Assembly: GCF_000332275.1 (NCBI RefSeq)
Contig: NZ_CM001776.1
Coordinates: 1,907,268 to 1,971,267, forward strand
DNA: 64,000 nucleotides
Direction: 5' to 3'
DNA from: Synechococcus sp. PCC 7336
GTDB lineage: Bacteria > Cyanobacteriota > Cyanobacteriia > Thermostichales > PCC-7336
The notes under the pieces were generated by a model. The model was not told where the DNA came from and made no database searches. It worked only from the letters and a program-made list of their open reading frames with translations. The position numbers and the translations under genes were made by a program. Positions 29,195-38,877 of the stretch are shown here, one piece after another. Position 1 is the first letter of the stretch, and every line of letters begins with the position of its first letter.

Positions 29195-29821
29195 GTGCGA
29201 GTCGCGCGAGGAATAGCGTTTTTGGCGACCCTAGTCATTTGTCCGGGCATCCACGAGCCGCGTCTGAGCGACCGTTTTGTCACCGCCCTGGATCGGCAAC
29301 TGCAAGCTTTAGAACCAGCCCCGCACCAGAGCAGAGCTCAAGCCTATGGCCTGCTTCCCGCCAATCGCTATTCCCCCTTCTGTGGTTTGGCGGTTGGGGC
29401 CTACCTCTTGCGCTATTGCCAGCTCCAGGAGCCTCTCATCTCGATTGGGTTTAGTGCTGGTGCGATGGGGGCGATCGCTGCTGCCCAACTGTGGCAACAT
29501 CAAGGCGGCACTATTGCAGCGGCGATCGCGCTGGATGGTTGGGGGGTGCCTCAACTCGGTCAATTTCCTTTCCATCGAGTCAGCCACGATCGCTTTACCC
29601 ATTGGAGTTCTGCTCTGTTGGGTTCGGGGCGAGATAGTTTTTATGCCGATCCGCCCCTAGCCCATTTGGATCTATGGCAATTTCCCGATCGCGCTTCGGG
29701 TTGGTGGTTGCGCAGCCCGGAAGCGGGCCCATCCCCACCGGTTCGAACCACTGCCATTGAATTTATTGCCCAGATGCTACTGCGCTATGGTTGTGGCCAC
29801 AAGCTCGAACCACTGCCGTGA
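29195..29821 (+). CDS. conserved hypothetical alpha/beta-hydrolase-like protein
   Basis: 208 aa. The core IGFSAGAMGAIAAAQ matches the G-x-S-x-G nucleophile elbow, after a strand (CQLQEPLISIGFS) and before a helix. A later ALDGWGVPQ could be the acid-bearing strand, and HRVSHDRFTHWSS carries candidate histidines. The protein is short for a typical hydrolase and lacks a recognised lid. It starts with GTG preceded by CAGGGG. The gene follows prohibitin by 36 bp, so the two are likely co-transcribed. Confidence 0.65.
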   Translation: MRVARGIAFLATLVICPGIHEPRLSDRFVTALDRQLQALEPAPHQSRAQAYGLLPANRYSPFCGLAVGAYLLRYCQLQEPLISIGFSAGAMGAIAAAQLWQHQGGTIAAAIALDGWGVPQLGQFPFHRVSHDRFTHWSSALLGSGRDSFYADPPLAHLDLWQFPDRASGWWLRSPEAGPSPPVRTTAIEFIAQMLLRYGCGHKLEPLP

Positions 29822-29919
29822 CATCCTCAATCGATGCTGTAGTGCTTACCGCAGATGGCAGCACCGCTACACCAAAACGAGTTCGCCAGAGCAACCAGTG
29901 TTAGATTCAGTCGAATCGC

Positions 29920-32900
29920 CTATTCAATCCCTTCAATGCGGTCTTCCACCTCAGCATAGATTTCCTGCAGGCGATCGATGTTCTCGTCAGACGTCTCCCA
30001 ATAGCCCCGACCGTTCACCTCGAGCAGCGTTCCCACCATGCGACGAAAAGAATTGGGGTTGAGATTCATGAGGCGATCGCGCATTTCCTTATCGTCAATA
30101 AATGTGGCATTCACATCCTCGTAGACAAAGTTATCCACTGCCCCAGCCGTCGCCGACCAGCCCATCGTATTCACCAACCGGTTGGACAGCTCCCGCACCC
30201 CCTCGTAGCCGTGGCTGAGCATCCCCTCGTACCACTTTGGATTGAGCAGTTTAGTGCGAGCATCCAACCGCACCGTCTCGGACAGCGTCCGCACCTGAGC
30301 ATTCGCCGTCGTAGTGTCAGCAATGTAGGCCGCCGGAACTTTGCCGTCCTCCCGCAACGCTGACACGATCTTGGTGGGATCGGAATCGAAATAGTGAGAG
30401 ACATCCGTGAGGGAGATCTCGGAGGAATCGAGGTTTTGGAACGTGGCGTCAGCGGTTTTGAGAGTCCGCTCGAACAGGTCGCGAGATCGATCCATCACGC
30501 CGGGGTTATCCGAGTTGAACGCAAACGACTTGCGCGCGAGATACATCTCCTGCAGTTCCGCCTCCTCTTCCCAACTGCTGTTCTCCACTGCCAAGTTCAC
30601 GTTCGAGGAATAAGAGCCCGAGGCATTCGAGAAGACGCGAGTAGCAGCCTGACGGACGCCAACCCCCATCTCCTCCGCCTGGGCCAAGGCATGTTTGCGC
30701 ACGAAGTTCATCTCCAGCGGCTCGTCCGCTTCAGCCGCCATCTTGACTGCACGGTCCAGCAGCGCCATCTGGTTGATAAACAAATCGCGGAATACCCCCG
30801 AGCAGTTGATGACCGCGTCAATGCGAGGGCGACCCAACTCTTCTAGGGGAATCAACTCCAGCTTGTTGACGCGACCCAATGAGTCGGGCATGGGGCGTAC
30901 CCCCACCATCCACATAATTTGGGCTAAAGACTCGCCGTAGGTCTTGATATTGTCGGTGCCCCACAACACGCAGGCGATCGTCTCGGGCCAATTGCCGTCA
31001 TTGTCGAGCCTCTGGCGATCGAGCAGGCGATCGACCACAATCTTGGCGGACTGAACGGCAGCACTCGTGGGAATCGACTGCGGGTCCAGAGCGTGAATGT
31101 TTTTGCCCGTGGGCAGAACGCTGGGGTTGCGGATGGGATCGCCGCCGGGACCCGGCATAATGTACTCCCCCTCCAGCGCCTGAATCAGACTACCCAACTC
31201 GAAATCGGCACAAGCCTGCTCCAGACAAAACTCCAGAAACTCCATTAGGGGCTTGAGCTGCTCGGCATCCACATGGGGGAAACCTGCTGCTGCCAAAGCG
31301 TCCAGCCAAGGAGCCTTGCGACCCAGACTCAAGAAATTGAACTTGGAAACGAGAGAGACGCGCCCTTCCGCATCCGTTTGCGCTTTCACCAGAGCGCCGA
31401 CCGCATCGCGCACCCCTTGGGTAATGTCCTGCAAACGCTGAACGTCTTCTAACACCCCAGCATCGTTGTTGCGATAAATCTCTTCAATATCGCGATCGAT
31501 GCTGCGGGCAATCAGGCCGGGCAAGCCCATAATCTCCTCTTCGGGGCGATCGATGCTGGCGATATTCACCAACGTGGCGATCGCCTCTTCTGCAGAAGGC
31601 GGCTCGCCAATCACATGCAAGCCGCAGGGCAGCAGGCGCGCCTCAATTTCCATCAGCTTGGCGTACACTTTCCCGATCAGAGTATTGCGCTCCTCCACCG
31701 ACAGTTCCTTCGCATCTAACTCGGGCAAGTCGATGTCCTTATCGAGGTTGCAGATACGGCATTGCTCGACGATCGCATTCACAATCTGAATGCCGCGACC
31801 GCTATCCTTGAGGGATTGGTAGGACCCAATCAACTCGCTCAACTCCTTCAGACCCTTATACAAACCCGCATTTTCGGCAGGCGGAGTGAGGTAGCTGATG
31901 GTCTCGGCATAGCTGCGACGCTTGGCGATCGTGGCCTCGGAGGGGTTATTGGCAGCGTAGTAATAGAGATTGGGAATCTTGCCGATCAGGCTGTCGGGAT
32001 AGCAGGCGCCGGACATGCCCATTTGCTTGCCGGGCATAAACTCCAGCGAACCGTGGGTGCCGAAGTGCAGAACGGCGTCTGCCCCCCAAATGCGCTCTAA
32101 GTAGGTGTAATAGGCGGCAAAGCCGTGGTGGGGGCTAGCCGAGCGGGAGAACAGCAACCGCATGGGGTCCCCTTCGTAGCCAAAGGTGGGCTGCACGCCG
32201 ATAAAGAGATTGCCAAAGGACTTGCCGTACACCAGCAGATTGCGGCCGTCGGTGTTGAGCTCGCCGGGAGGGGGACCCCAGTTTTCTTCTAAGCGACTGG
32301 AATAGGGGGTGAGCTGCTCGTATTCGCGCACTGGCATCCGGTAGGCGACATTGAGCTGGGGGCTGCTATATTGCGCCTGAGAGTCGTGGATCACTTGCTC
32401 CATCAATGCTTTGGGAGATTCGGGCAAGTCTTGCACGTCATAGCCGTTGCGCTGCAAGGCTTCCATGACGCGGTAGATGGAGCCGAAGACATCGAGGTAA
32501 GCGGCAGTGCCGACGTTGCCTTTATCGGGGGGGAAGCTGAAAACAGTGATGGCTAGCTTTTTATTCAGCTTGGGCTTGCGCCGCAGGCTGGCCCATTTCA
32601 TCGCTCGACCGGCAATGGATTCAATCCGATCTTGAAGGGCGATCGCCTTACCCGTCGCGCCATCGCGGCCGGACAGCACGATCGGCTCGATCGCTCCATC
32701 CAATTCGGGAATCGCCATCTGCAAGGCCACCTGAATGGGATGCAGGCCCAAGTCACTCTCTTCCCACTCTTCGGTGGTTTGGAACACGAGGGGCAAGGCC
32801 ACCATATAGGGACGATTCAGCCGCTTGAGGGAGTCGATCGCCTTGGGGTGATCCTGTCGAGCGGGACCGCCCACCAGGGCAAAGCCCGTTAGGGAGACGA

Positions 32901-33909
32901 CGGCATCGACTAGTGGTTTATCTTGCGTAGAGGCAGGATCGAAGAAATAGGCATCCACTGGTTTGGAGAAATCTAGGCCGCCAGCGAATACGGGCAGAAC
33001 GCGGGCGCCCATGCTCTCCAGCTCCGACACCATGGCGACATAGTGGGCATCGTCCCCCGTGACCAGGTGGGTGCGCTGCAGGACCAAACCGATGCAAGGG
33101 GAGAGGGGATCTTTTTGATCGTCTGTCAGATCGGGGCGGGACTCGTACCAATCGAAGTACGCTCGCACGTCCTCGTACATTTGCGGCGCTAAGGGGTGCC
33201 AGATCCCCATGTCGGGATAGGTAACGGGATCGCTGTACTCCAGAACGGTATTCCCTTTCTGCTCGCCATCCAGAACGTACTTGTCGGCAATCATCAGCAG
33301 GAAGTTAACCAGGTTCTCTTCCGAACCCCCCAGCCAATATTGAAAGCTGAGCATGAAGTTGCGAGCATCTTGCGCTTTATCGACGGGCAGGTATTTGAGT
33401 ACCTTAGGCAGGGTGCGCAGTAGTTTGAGCATGGCGTCTTGGAAGGACGCCCCCGAATTTTCTTTGCGCTTGCGCATGAATTGGGCGATCGCGCTTTTGG
33501 ATTGCCCCAGTTGCGCCATCGAGAAACTGCCCAGTTTATTGAGGCGCATCACCTGCGGCATGGAGGGGAACACCACAGCGGCATCGAGGCGATCGCGGTG
33601 GGGCTGCACGGCAGCGACGACTTTCTCAGCTAAGTCTTCGATAAAAATCAACGAGCCAATAAACAAGTTGGCCTCGGCAATATCCTGCTGGAAGGCTTCG
33701 TAATTGTCGGCATCCCGCAATTCTTCAATCAGGTAGCCACTAATTTCGATCGCCACGCTGGTGTTGGAGGCGTTAATGGCACGTACCGCTGCCGACAGAG
33801 CACTTTGGTACTGGGGTTCGAGCACGACGTAAACCACCCGGATCAGGGCTCGATCCCCCACGGTCTCTGGCTCGATGTGTCGAATCGATGGTCGAACCTG
33901 AGTGAACAT
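29920..33909 (-). CDS. chlH: magnesium chelatase subunit H
   Basis: 1329 aa, the normal size of cyanobacterial ChlH. The large porphyrin-binding subunit of Mg-chelatase inserts Mg2+ into protoporphyrin IX with ChlI and ChlD, the first step committed to chlorophyll. The N-terminus [20 protein letters not shown] is followed by [18 protein letters not shown]. The CobN/BchH core includes [20 protein letters not shown] and, further on, the [17 protein letters not shown] region. ATG 33909 is chosen (GGAGAAG six bases upstream); the frame is open to 34008, but that extension is absent from the family. hemF is about 1.1 kb upstream on the same strand with hup between. Confidence 0.97.
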   Translation of the reverse strand: MFTQVRPSIRHIEPETVGDRALIRVVYVVLEPQYQSALSAAVRAINASNTSVAIEISGYLIEELRDADNYEAFQQDIAEANLFIGSLIFIEDLAEKVVAAVQPHRDRLDAAVVFPSMPQVMRLNKLGSFSMAQLGQSKSAIAQFMRKRKENSGASFQDAMLKLLRTLPKVLKYLPVDKAQDARNFMLSFQYWLGGSEENLVNFLLMIADKYVLDGEQKGNTVLEYSDPVTYPDMGIWHPLAPQMYEDVRAYFDWYESRPDLTDDQKDPLSPCIGLVLQRTHLVTGDDAHYVAMVSELESMGARVLPVFAGGLDFSKPVDAYFFDPASTQDKPLVDAVVSLTGFALVGGPARQDHPKAIDSLKRLNRPYMVALPLVFQTTEEWEESDLGLHPIQVALQMAIPELDGAIEPIVLSGRDGATGKAIALQDRIESIAGRAMKWASLRRKPKLNKKLAITVFSFPPDKGNVGTAAYLDVFGSIYRVMEALQRNGYDVQDLPESPKALMEQVIHDSQAQYSSPQLNVAYRMPVREYEQLTPYSSRLEENWGPPPGELNTDGRNLLVYGKSFGNLFIGVQPTFGYEGDPMRLLFSRSASPHHGFAAYYTYLERIWGADAVLHFGTHGSLEFMPGKQMGMSGACYPDSLIGKIPNLYYYAANNPSEATIAKRRSYAETISYLTPPAENAGLYKGLKELSELIGSYQSLKDSGRGIQIVNAIVEQCRICNLDKDIDLPELDAKELSVEERNTLIGKVYAKLMEIEARLLPCGLHVIGEPPSAEEAIATLVNIASIDRPEEEIMGLPGLIARSIDRDIEEIYRNNDAGVLEDVQRLQDITQGVRDAVGALVKAQTDAEGRVSLVSKFNFLSLGRKAPWLDALAAAGFPHVDAEQLKPLMEFLEFCLEQACADFELGSLIQALEGEYIMPGPGGDPIRNPSVLPTGKNIHALDPQSIPTSAAVQSAKIVVDRLLDRQRLDNDGNWPETIACVLWGTDNIKTYGESLAQIMWMVGVRPMPDSLGRVNKLELIPLEELGRPRIDAVINCSGVFRDLFINQMALLDRAVKMAAEADEPLEMNFVRKHALAQAEEMGVGVRQAATRVFSNASGSYSSNVNLAVENSSWEEEAELQEMYLARKSFAFNSDNPGVMDRSRDLFERTLKTADATFQNLDSSEISLTDVSHYFDSDPTKIVSALREDGKVPAAYIADTTTANAQVRTLSETVRLDARTKLLNPKWYEGMLSHGYEGVRELSNRLVNTMGWSATAGAVDNFVYEDVNATFIDDKEMRDRLMNLNPNSFRRMVGTLLEVNGRGYWETSDENIDRLQEIYAEVEDRIEGIE

Positions 33910-34486
33910 GGGCAACTTCTCCCTCAATGAATGCAAAGCGTGCGAATCTCGACAGAGATCTACGATGGGTACAGGCTCCCCATCGTAACCAAACCAATCG
34001 AAATTCAATCCTCGTTTTAGCAGACTTCTTCTCAGTAATTAAAAATCTGTACAAGTCTTTTAACAAAACATCATGCTCTGAGTGCAGATGCGGCCTGAGT
34101 AATGGCGCAAAAGCACTTGACAAAATGACTGAAGCTTACTGACTTGACAACGATCGAGATTGTCAGTTCTTATTTTTTCATCGAATTGTAATCCTGTGGC
34201 CGTTCAAATTTGAGCGGCAGTCGTAGCGATATTGGGTGGCATTCTGACGCGAGCGTTGGCCGACTCTTTGACAGGCATTCGGATTGACAGGCATTCGGAT
34301 TGACAGGCATTCTGACGGTCTCATAACCCTTGGCGTTCCCGCTTGTGAGGGATTTGACCGGAGTATGGGTGGGGATCGCCAAAATCTTCAGGCGGGCACA
34401 TCCCCGTTTGTCATGGGCCAGAACTCGATGCTCGGCAACCGAGCGCAGCGAGGCCATTGCTGGCTGTAGCAACTATCCGCTCGCAG
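33910..34486. other. intergenic region upstream of chlH
   Basis: 577 bp with no supported gene. It holds the chlH promoter and 5' leader, AT-rich tracts around 34010-34070 and 34150-34200, and a triple 16-bp repeat (34270-34317, listed separately). Confidence 0.55.
34270..34317. repeat. three 16-bp tandem repeats
   Basis: Unit GACAGGCATTCGGATT occurs twice exactly at 34270 and 34286. A third copy at 34302 diverges after GACAGGCATTC. It lies between chlH and hup in non-coding DNA. Confidence 0.95.
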
Positions 34487-34765
34487 CTATTTGTCAGCCA
34501 CTTTATCTTTAAACGATTTACCGGCAGAGAAGGCTGGCACCTTGGTGGCGGGAATGGTGATTTTTTCGCCAGTTTTGGGATTGCGACCTTCGCGAGCTTG
34601 GCGTTCGCGGGGTTCGAACGAGCCAAAACCAACGAGTGTGACCTTACCTCCCTCGGCGACGGTTTCGACGATGGTATCGAGTGTGGCCGATAGAATAGTA
34701 TCGGCATCTTTCTTGCTCACGCCTGCAGATTGAGCGATCGCGTTCACTAACTCACCCTTGTTCAT
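34487..34765 (-). CDS. hup: HU-family nucleoid DNA-binding protein
   Basis: 92 aa, normal length. It starts MNKGELVNAIAQSAGVSKKD, with the DNA-bending beta-arm signature VTLVGFGSFEPRERQAREGRNPK and the Pro loop (ITIPATKVPAF). A homodimeric, sequence-independent DNA-compacting protein. It is a monocistronic-looking gene between chlH and hemF. Confidence 0.98.
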   Translation of the reverse strand: MNKGELVNAIAQSAGVSKKDADTILSATLDTIVETVAEGGKVTLVGFGSFEPRERQAREGRNPKTGEKITIPATKVPAFSAGKSFKDKVADK

Positions 34766-34999
34766 AGCGGCAATTCTGTATTCAGATTGACTTCACGCTA
34801 TAGTAAAGCCTGCAATTGCTGTCAGGGCAAGCTTTTGAGAGGTTTTCTTCGATTTTTTGGGAGTTTTGTGAGGATTTGACCGCATTTCAGCCGATTTTGA
34901 CTCTCTCATTCACTAAATCCAATCCTTCCGATGGGGATCGATGGGATGGGAACGCCACAGTTACAGACACCTCAACGAACGACAAACGGGCGATCGCCC

Positions 35000-36019
35000 T
35001 CAATCTCCTCGCTCGGCGATCGCCACATCCTCTGCCGCCCAATTCTGAGGCTTGAGAAAGACATCGTACAATTCCGCTTCGCGACTGCCCGGTTCGGGAT
35101 GGAAATCGTATTCCCAACGCACTAACGGCGGCAGCGACATCAAAATCGATTCAGTGCGCCCATTCGTCTGCAAGCCAAAAATCGTCCCTCGGTCGTACAC
35201 CAAATTAAACTCTACGTAGCGCCCGCGACGATAAAGCTGAAACTGACGTTCGGCATCGTCATAATCCATCTCGCAGCGACGCTCCACAATGGGCACGTAC
35301 GAAGGCAAGAACGCCTTGCTGCAATCTTGCACGAAGCCGAATAACTGCTCCCAACTGCGATCGCCAATCGAGAGCTGAGTAATGCCTTCGTCGAGATTGG
35401 CGGCACTCGACTTGCACAGCGGCCCGGGACGCCCGTCTTGGTAATCGAAGAAAATGCCGCCCACCCCGCGAGCCTCGTCGCGATGGGGCAAATAAAAATA
35501 GCGATCGCACCAATACTTAAAGGCTCGATAGTAATCGGGATGGTGGCGATCGCAAGCCTGTTTGATGGTGCGGTGAAAATGAACCGCATCGTCTCGAAAC
35601 GGATAGTAGGGAGTTAAATCGACCCCGCCGCCAAACCACCAGACCGGTCCTGCCTCGAAATAACGGTAATTCATATGCACCGTCGGCACATAAGGATTGC
35701 GGGGGTGTATCACCAAAGACGTACCGGTGGCATAAAAACCGTGCCCTTCCACCTCGGGCCGCTGCTTGACAATCGACGGCGGTAACTTCGACCCAAACAC
35801 CTCGGAAAAATTCACTCCGCCCTTTTCAAAAATGCGCCCCTCTTCCATAACGCGCGATCGGCCGCCGCCCCCCTCCGGACGCTCCCAGCTATCTTCGCGA
35901 AAGCTAGCCTCGCCATCGATCGCTTCTAGTGCGGTACAAATGCTGTCTTGGAGTCCTTGCAGAAACTGGCTGACTCGTTCCCTAGTGGTTTGAGTAGGGG
36001 CAGTAGGAGTGGCGGTCAT
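35000..36019 (-). CDS. hemF: oxygen-dependent coproporphyrinogen III oxidase
   Basis: 339 aa. It decarboxylates two propionates of coproporphyrinogen III to vinyl groups, using O2, on the shared haem/chlorophyll path. Conserved blocks: SLVIHPRNPYVPTVHMNYRY, WWFGGGVDLTPYYPF, KYWCDRYFYLPHRDEARGVG, and YVEFNLVYDRGTIFGL near the end. Length agrees with the family. Its nearness to chlH is suggestive but they are separated by hup. Confidence 0.97.
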   Translation of the reverse strand: MTATPTAPTQTTRERVSQFLQGLQDSICTALEAIDGEASFREDSWERPEGGGGRSRVMEEGRIFEKGGVNFSEVFGSKLPPSIVKQRPEVEGHGFYATGTSLVIHPRNPYVPTVHMNYRYFEAGPVWWFGGGVDLTPYYPFRDDAVHFHRTIKQACDRHHPDYYRAFKYWCDRYFYLPHRDEARGVGGIFFDYQDGRPGPLCKSSAANLDEGITQLSIGDRSWEQLFGFVQDCSKAFLPSYVPIVERRCEMDYDDAERQFQLYRRGRYVEFNLVYDRGTIFGLQTNGRTESILMSLPPLVRWEYDFHPEPGSREAELYDVFLKPQNWAAEDVAIAERGD

Positions 36020-36165
36020 AGAACGAGTGGGATTTCAAAAAGCTTCACTATCTTCCCATTCGGGAGAAGGGCTGGCAACACCGCCTTCATCTGCAATCCG
36101 CTCGATGGTTGCAAAAATGGGGTTCGACCGTTTAAAGTAGTAGGCCGTGCCATTGCCTAAATATC

Positions 36166-36366
36166 ATGCCGAAAGTTAAGACTCGTCGCGCCACCGCCAA
36201 GCGATTCCGCATCACCAGAACGGGGAAGATCGTGCGTCGGCACGCCAATCACAACCACTTGTTGGAGCACAAGACCTCCAGTCGCAAGCGCAAATTGCGC
36301 AAGACGTCTTTAGTCGCCGAGTCGGATGCGGCAAATGTCAAGTTGCAGCTACCCTACTCCAATTAG
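36166..36366 (+). CDS. rpmI: 50S ribosomal protein L35
   Basis: 66 aa, basic, starting [20 protein letters not shown], then [20 protein letters not shown], the universal L35 pattern. It precedes rplT by 115 bp as in most bacteria, though infC is not upstream here. Confidence 0.98.
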   Translation: MPKVKTRRATAKRFRITRTGKIVRRHANHNHLLEHKTSSRKRKLRKTSLVAESDAANVKLQLPYSN

Positions 36367-36385
36367 TCCAAATTAGGAATTAGGA

Positions 36386-36417
36386 TCTCCACCTTAAAGA
36401 TTCTCCACCTTAAAGAT
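36386..36417. repeat. exact 16-bp tandem duplication between rpmI and rplT
   Basis: TCTCCACCTTAAAGAT occurs twice head to tail. It sits in the mRNA leader between two co-transcribed ribosomal genes, where L20-binding control elements lie in some bacteria. A structural role is only a guess. Confidence 0.95.
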
Positions 36418-36481
36418 CGCGCATCGCTCGGCCGATGCTGCCATCGCCGATTTTCATTTGTAAGCAGTCACTCTAACTATC

Positions 36482-36829
36482 ATGTCGCGAGTCAAACGGG
36501 GAAACGTCGCCCGCAAACGACGCAAAAAAATTCTCAGGCTGGCGAAGGGCTATGTCGGCTCCCATTCCAAGCTCTTCCGCGTTGCTAATCAGCAGGTGAT
36601 GAAAGCATTGCGGAACGCCTACCGCGATCGCCGCCGTCGCAAGCGGGATTTCCGTCGCCTCTGGATTGCCCGCATCAATGCTGCCGCTCGCCAGCGGGGG
36701 CTCAACTACAGCACTCTGACTTACAAGCTGAAGCAGTCCGATATCGCATTAAATCGCAAGATGTTGGCCCAGATGGCCATTCTCGATCCAGAAGCGTTTT
36801 CCAAAGTGGTAGAAACTGCTAACCAGTAA
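36482..36829 (+). CDS. rplT: 50S ribosomal protein L20
   Basis: 115 aa starting [20 protein letters not shown], followed by the standard [20 protein letters not shown] and [19 protein letters not shown]. Binds 23S rRNA early in large-subunit assembly and, in several bacteria, represses its own operon. Confidence 0.98.
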   Translation: MSRVKRGNVARKRRKKILRLAKGYVGSHSKLFRVANQQVMKALRNAYRDRRRRKRDFRRLWIARINAAARQRGLNYSTLTYKLKQSDIALNRKMLAQMAILDPEAFSKVVETANQ

Positions 36830-36849
36830 GGTGGGACGAATGCTCGCAC

Positions 36850-37680
36850 ATGCCAGATCGAGATAGTAGCAATGGCTCGAAGCGACTGTTCTTGAAGGAA
36901 GCGCTGCAACGAGTAGCGGTTGGGATAGTCCTTGTTTTGGGGACTATCCCGTCTTTGTGGAGGGGGACTGTGGCGGCTCGCCCCTGGCAGGAGATTGCCG
37001 CTAGCGGTCGCTTGCGGGTGGCCGTGAAAGATAACCTGCCACCCCTAGCGTGGCGGGATAGTCATGGCACTTGGCAGGGATTTGAGATTGCGATCGCCAC
37101 CGAGTTGGCCGAACGAATGCTCGGCGACGGGGCGACAGTCGAGTTTGTAGCGGTAAGCCATCAGGATCGCTTGGCGGCGACGATCGACGATCGCGTCGAT
37201 CTGGCCATTGCCCAGATTGGTATTACGATCGATCGACTGCGTTTGGTGAGTTTTACAGAGCCTTACTATCTCGATGGCACGACGGTGGTGGTGCCGCTGG
37301 GTAGCCCGCTGACCTCTACGCTAGATTTGACGGACGAGACTCTCGCAGTGTTAGCGGGCTCGGCGGCGATCGCGACCCTCAATGCAGCGGCTCCAGAGTT
37401 AGCACTGGTGGGGGTGAGCTCCTATCGAGAGGGCCTAGAGACATTGCAGCAGGGGCAAGTGGATGGATTTGCTGCGGATGCATCGGTGATGGCGGGTTGG
37501 GTAGCAGAGCAGTCTGACTATCGACTCCTGCAGCCTCTCTTGTCGGGCTCGGGACTGGCGATCGCCTTACCCAAGGGGAATCAAGCTTCGGAATTGCGTC
37601 GCCGCACCCACTCGATCGTCCGGGAGCTCGCCGATTCGGGCTGGTTTGAAACCCAGGCAGAGCAATGGGGGTTGCCTTGA
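36850..37680 (+). CDS. periplasmic amino-acid-type solute-binding protein (PBP2)
   Basis: 276 aa. An N-terminal membrane segment (AVGIVLVLGTIPSLWRGTVA, about 22-42) precedes the SBP_bac_3 fold: GRLRVAVKDNLPPLAWRD, WQGFEIAIATELAERMLGDG, VDLAIAQIGITIDRLRLVSF and FTEPYYLDGTTVVVP. These bind polar amino acids for ABC importers. No permease or ATPase gene is adjacent, so the partner is elsewhere or it is an orphan receptor. It starts 20 bp after rplT, so it could be read with the ribosomal operon. Confidence 0.85.
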   Translation: MPDRDSSNGSKRLFLKEALQRVAVGIVLVLGTIPSLWRGTVAARPWQEIAASGRLRVAVKDNLPPLAWRDSHGTWQGFEIAIATELAERMLGDGATVEFVAVSHQDRLAATIDDRVDLAIAQIGITIDRLRLVSFTEPYYLDGTTVVVPLGSPLTSTLDLTDETLAVLAGSAAIATLNAAAPELALVGVSSYREGLETLQQGQVDGFAADASVMAGWVAEQSDYRLLQPLLSGSGLAIALPKGNQASELRRRTHSIVRELADSGWFETQAEQWGLP

Positions 37681-37728
37681 TTGACGCTCATCCCGCTAAC
37701 ACTTCGCGTATAGCAGGAGATTCCCCAT

Positions 37729-38157
37729 TCACAGAATCTTGGCTAGAGTGCAAAACACTCCCCGCCAGAACCTCTCCAGGGGCATTTTCAGCACTGTCCG
37801 CCCAACATCTACGCCCACTACATGACCCACCAATGGTGGTTCTGGGATGACGATATCGGCCCGAAAAGTGAGCATGACGTAATAGCCTGATGCTCGTTTG
37901 ACGACCCTGGCTTGCTTGACGGTGAAGCCCTCTGGATAGGGGCGCGAATGGCGAATGGCCATCCAACCCAGCCCTGGCAGCTTAACTGCCCCGTCTCTCA
38001 ACGGAGCTTTGCCCAGTTGAGGAAAAGAGAATGACCGCATTCGCCCCGACTTCTCGAACCGGGGGAACCCAGCCCCTAGCTTTTTGCGGCGGTCAAACGC
38101 TTGGTCTAAACGCCTCAAAACTTGCTGTAACGCCTGGGCATTGACGAGAGCGGCCAC
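37729..38157 (-). pseudogene. tnpB: truncated TnpB (IS200/IS605-type RNA-guided nuclease) remnant
   Basis: A 5'- and 3'-truncated transposon protein: [19 protein letters not shown], then GFPRFEKSGRMRSFSFPQLG, LPGLGWMAIRHSRPYPEGF and KQARVVKRASGYYVMLTFRA. This is the beta-barrel (WED-like) part of TnpB up to HVVGVDVG, just where the first RuvC Asp lies. It then runs into unrelated sequence and stops. RuvC II/III and the zinc finger are missing, and the N-terminus begins abruptly, so it cannot be active. Confidence 0.88.
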
Positions 38158-38431
38158 GATTATTTCTTGCAGGTGACTGACGCTCGACCCGATACGGGGG
38201 GATTGTCGGGAGCTACCCCCGCTGAAGCCGTGTCGTGGGGCAAAATCGACTGAAAATCTTCATCGCAATAGCCCAATACAAGCGCGATCGAGATCGAGCT
38301 GCTCAACGAATTGATACCGAATATTTCGGAATGCTACTTCGCATCACACCTAGTAAAAGGACGAGCCATCTCCGCCAGAGCTTCCTAGATTGGAACTTGA
38401 GACTTTTCCCCTCTGTTGAGGATTTGGCATC

Positions 38432-38620
38432 ATGCACTCGCTCAAGCTTCGCACTCATAACTATCGGCAACCTGCTGCCCCTATTGTCGAGCGTACCCCC
38501 GCCCAACAGCAGGCGATCGCCGAAACAGGTACCGCCGCCCTCCAAATTCTGTCGATTGGCCTCCTCTCCGGTCTGTGCTGCTACGCAGGCTCTTTGCTGT
38601 TGTTAGCGACCTTTCCATAG
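38432..38620 (+). CDS. small single-span membrane protein (62 aa)
   Basis: It starts MHSLKLRTHNYRQPAAPIVE with GAGG 10 bases upstream. One hydrophobic helix near the C-terminus (ILSIGLLSGLCCYAGSLLLL). Many cyanobacterial genomes hold unnamed proteins of this size and shape. Function unknown. Confidence 0.6.
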   Translation: MHSLKLRTHNYRQPAAPIVERTPAQQQAIAETGTAALQILSIGLLSGLCCYAGSLLLLATFP

Positions 38621-38702
38621 ACTGCTGTGATAAAACCTGACTCGTAACTGAGTGCTGGCAAGCTGAATTGCCCCCCTACTCCTCATAAAGTTCCCGGTCC
38701 TG

Positions 38703-38814
38703 CTAGAGGAAGATCGGGTAGGTGAGCTGTTCTAGGTAGTTGCCATAGCCGATGCCGTCGTCGCGTAGGATGGTGCAAAAGCTCCAGACGTTAAATGATT
38801 GGGGCTGTGTTCAT
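38703..38814 (-). pseudogene. hsdM: 5' stub of a type I restriction-modification methylase (HsdM-like)
   Basis: On the reverse strand ATG 38814 follows an AGGAAA site. After four codons the frame must shift by one base at a run of four G (38801-38804) to read QSFNVWSFCTILRDDGIGYG and NYLEQLTYPIFL before a TAG. That matches the conserved N-terminal helical start of HsdM-type N6-adenine methylases (compare WxFCxxLRDDGxSYGDYxEQLT). Only about 37 codons remain; the catalytic domain is absent. It abuts the intact antitoxin darG. Confidence 0.72.
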
Positions 38815-38877
38815 CAGGAGTTTTCCTGAGAGTTCTGGCTGGTTGTGCAGACTGAATCGCGGCTGAGCTGTTTGCCG

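Noticed and set aside
33910-34008. 33-residue N-terminal extension of ChlH
   Set aside because: Absent from the family; a strong ribosome site supports 33909.
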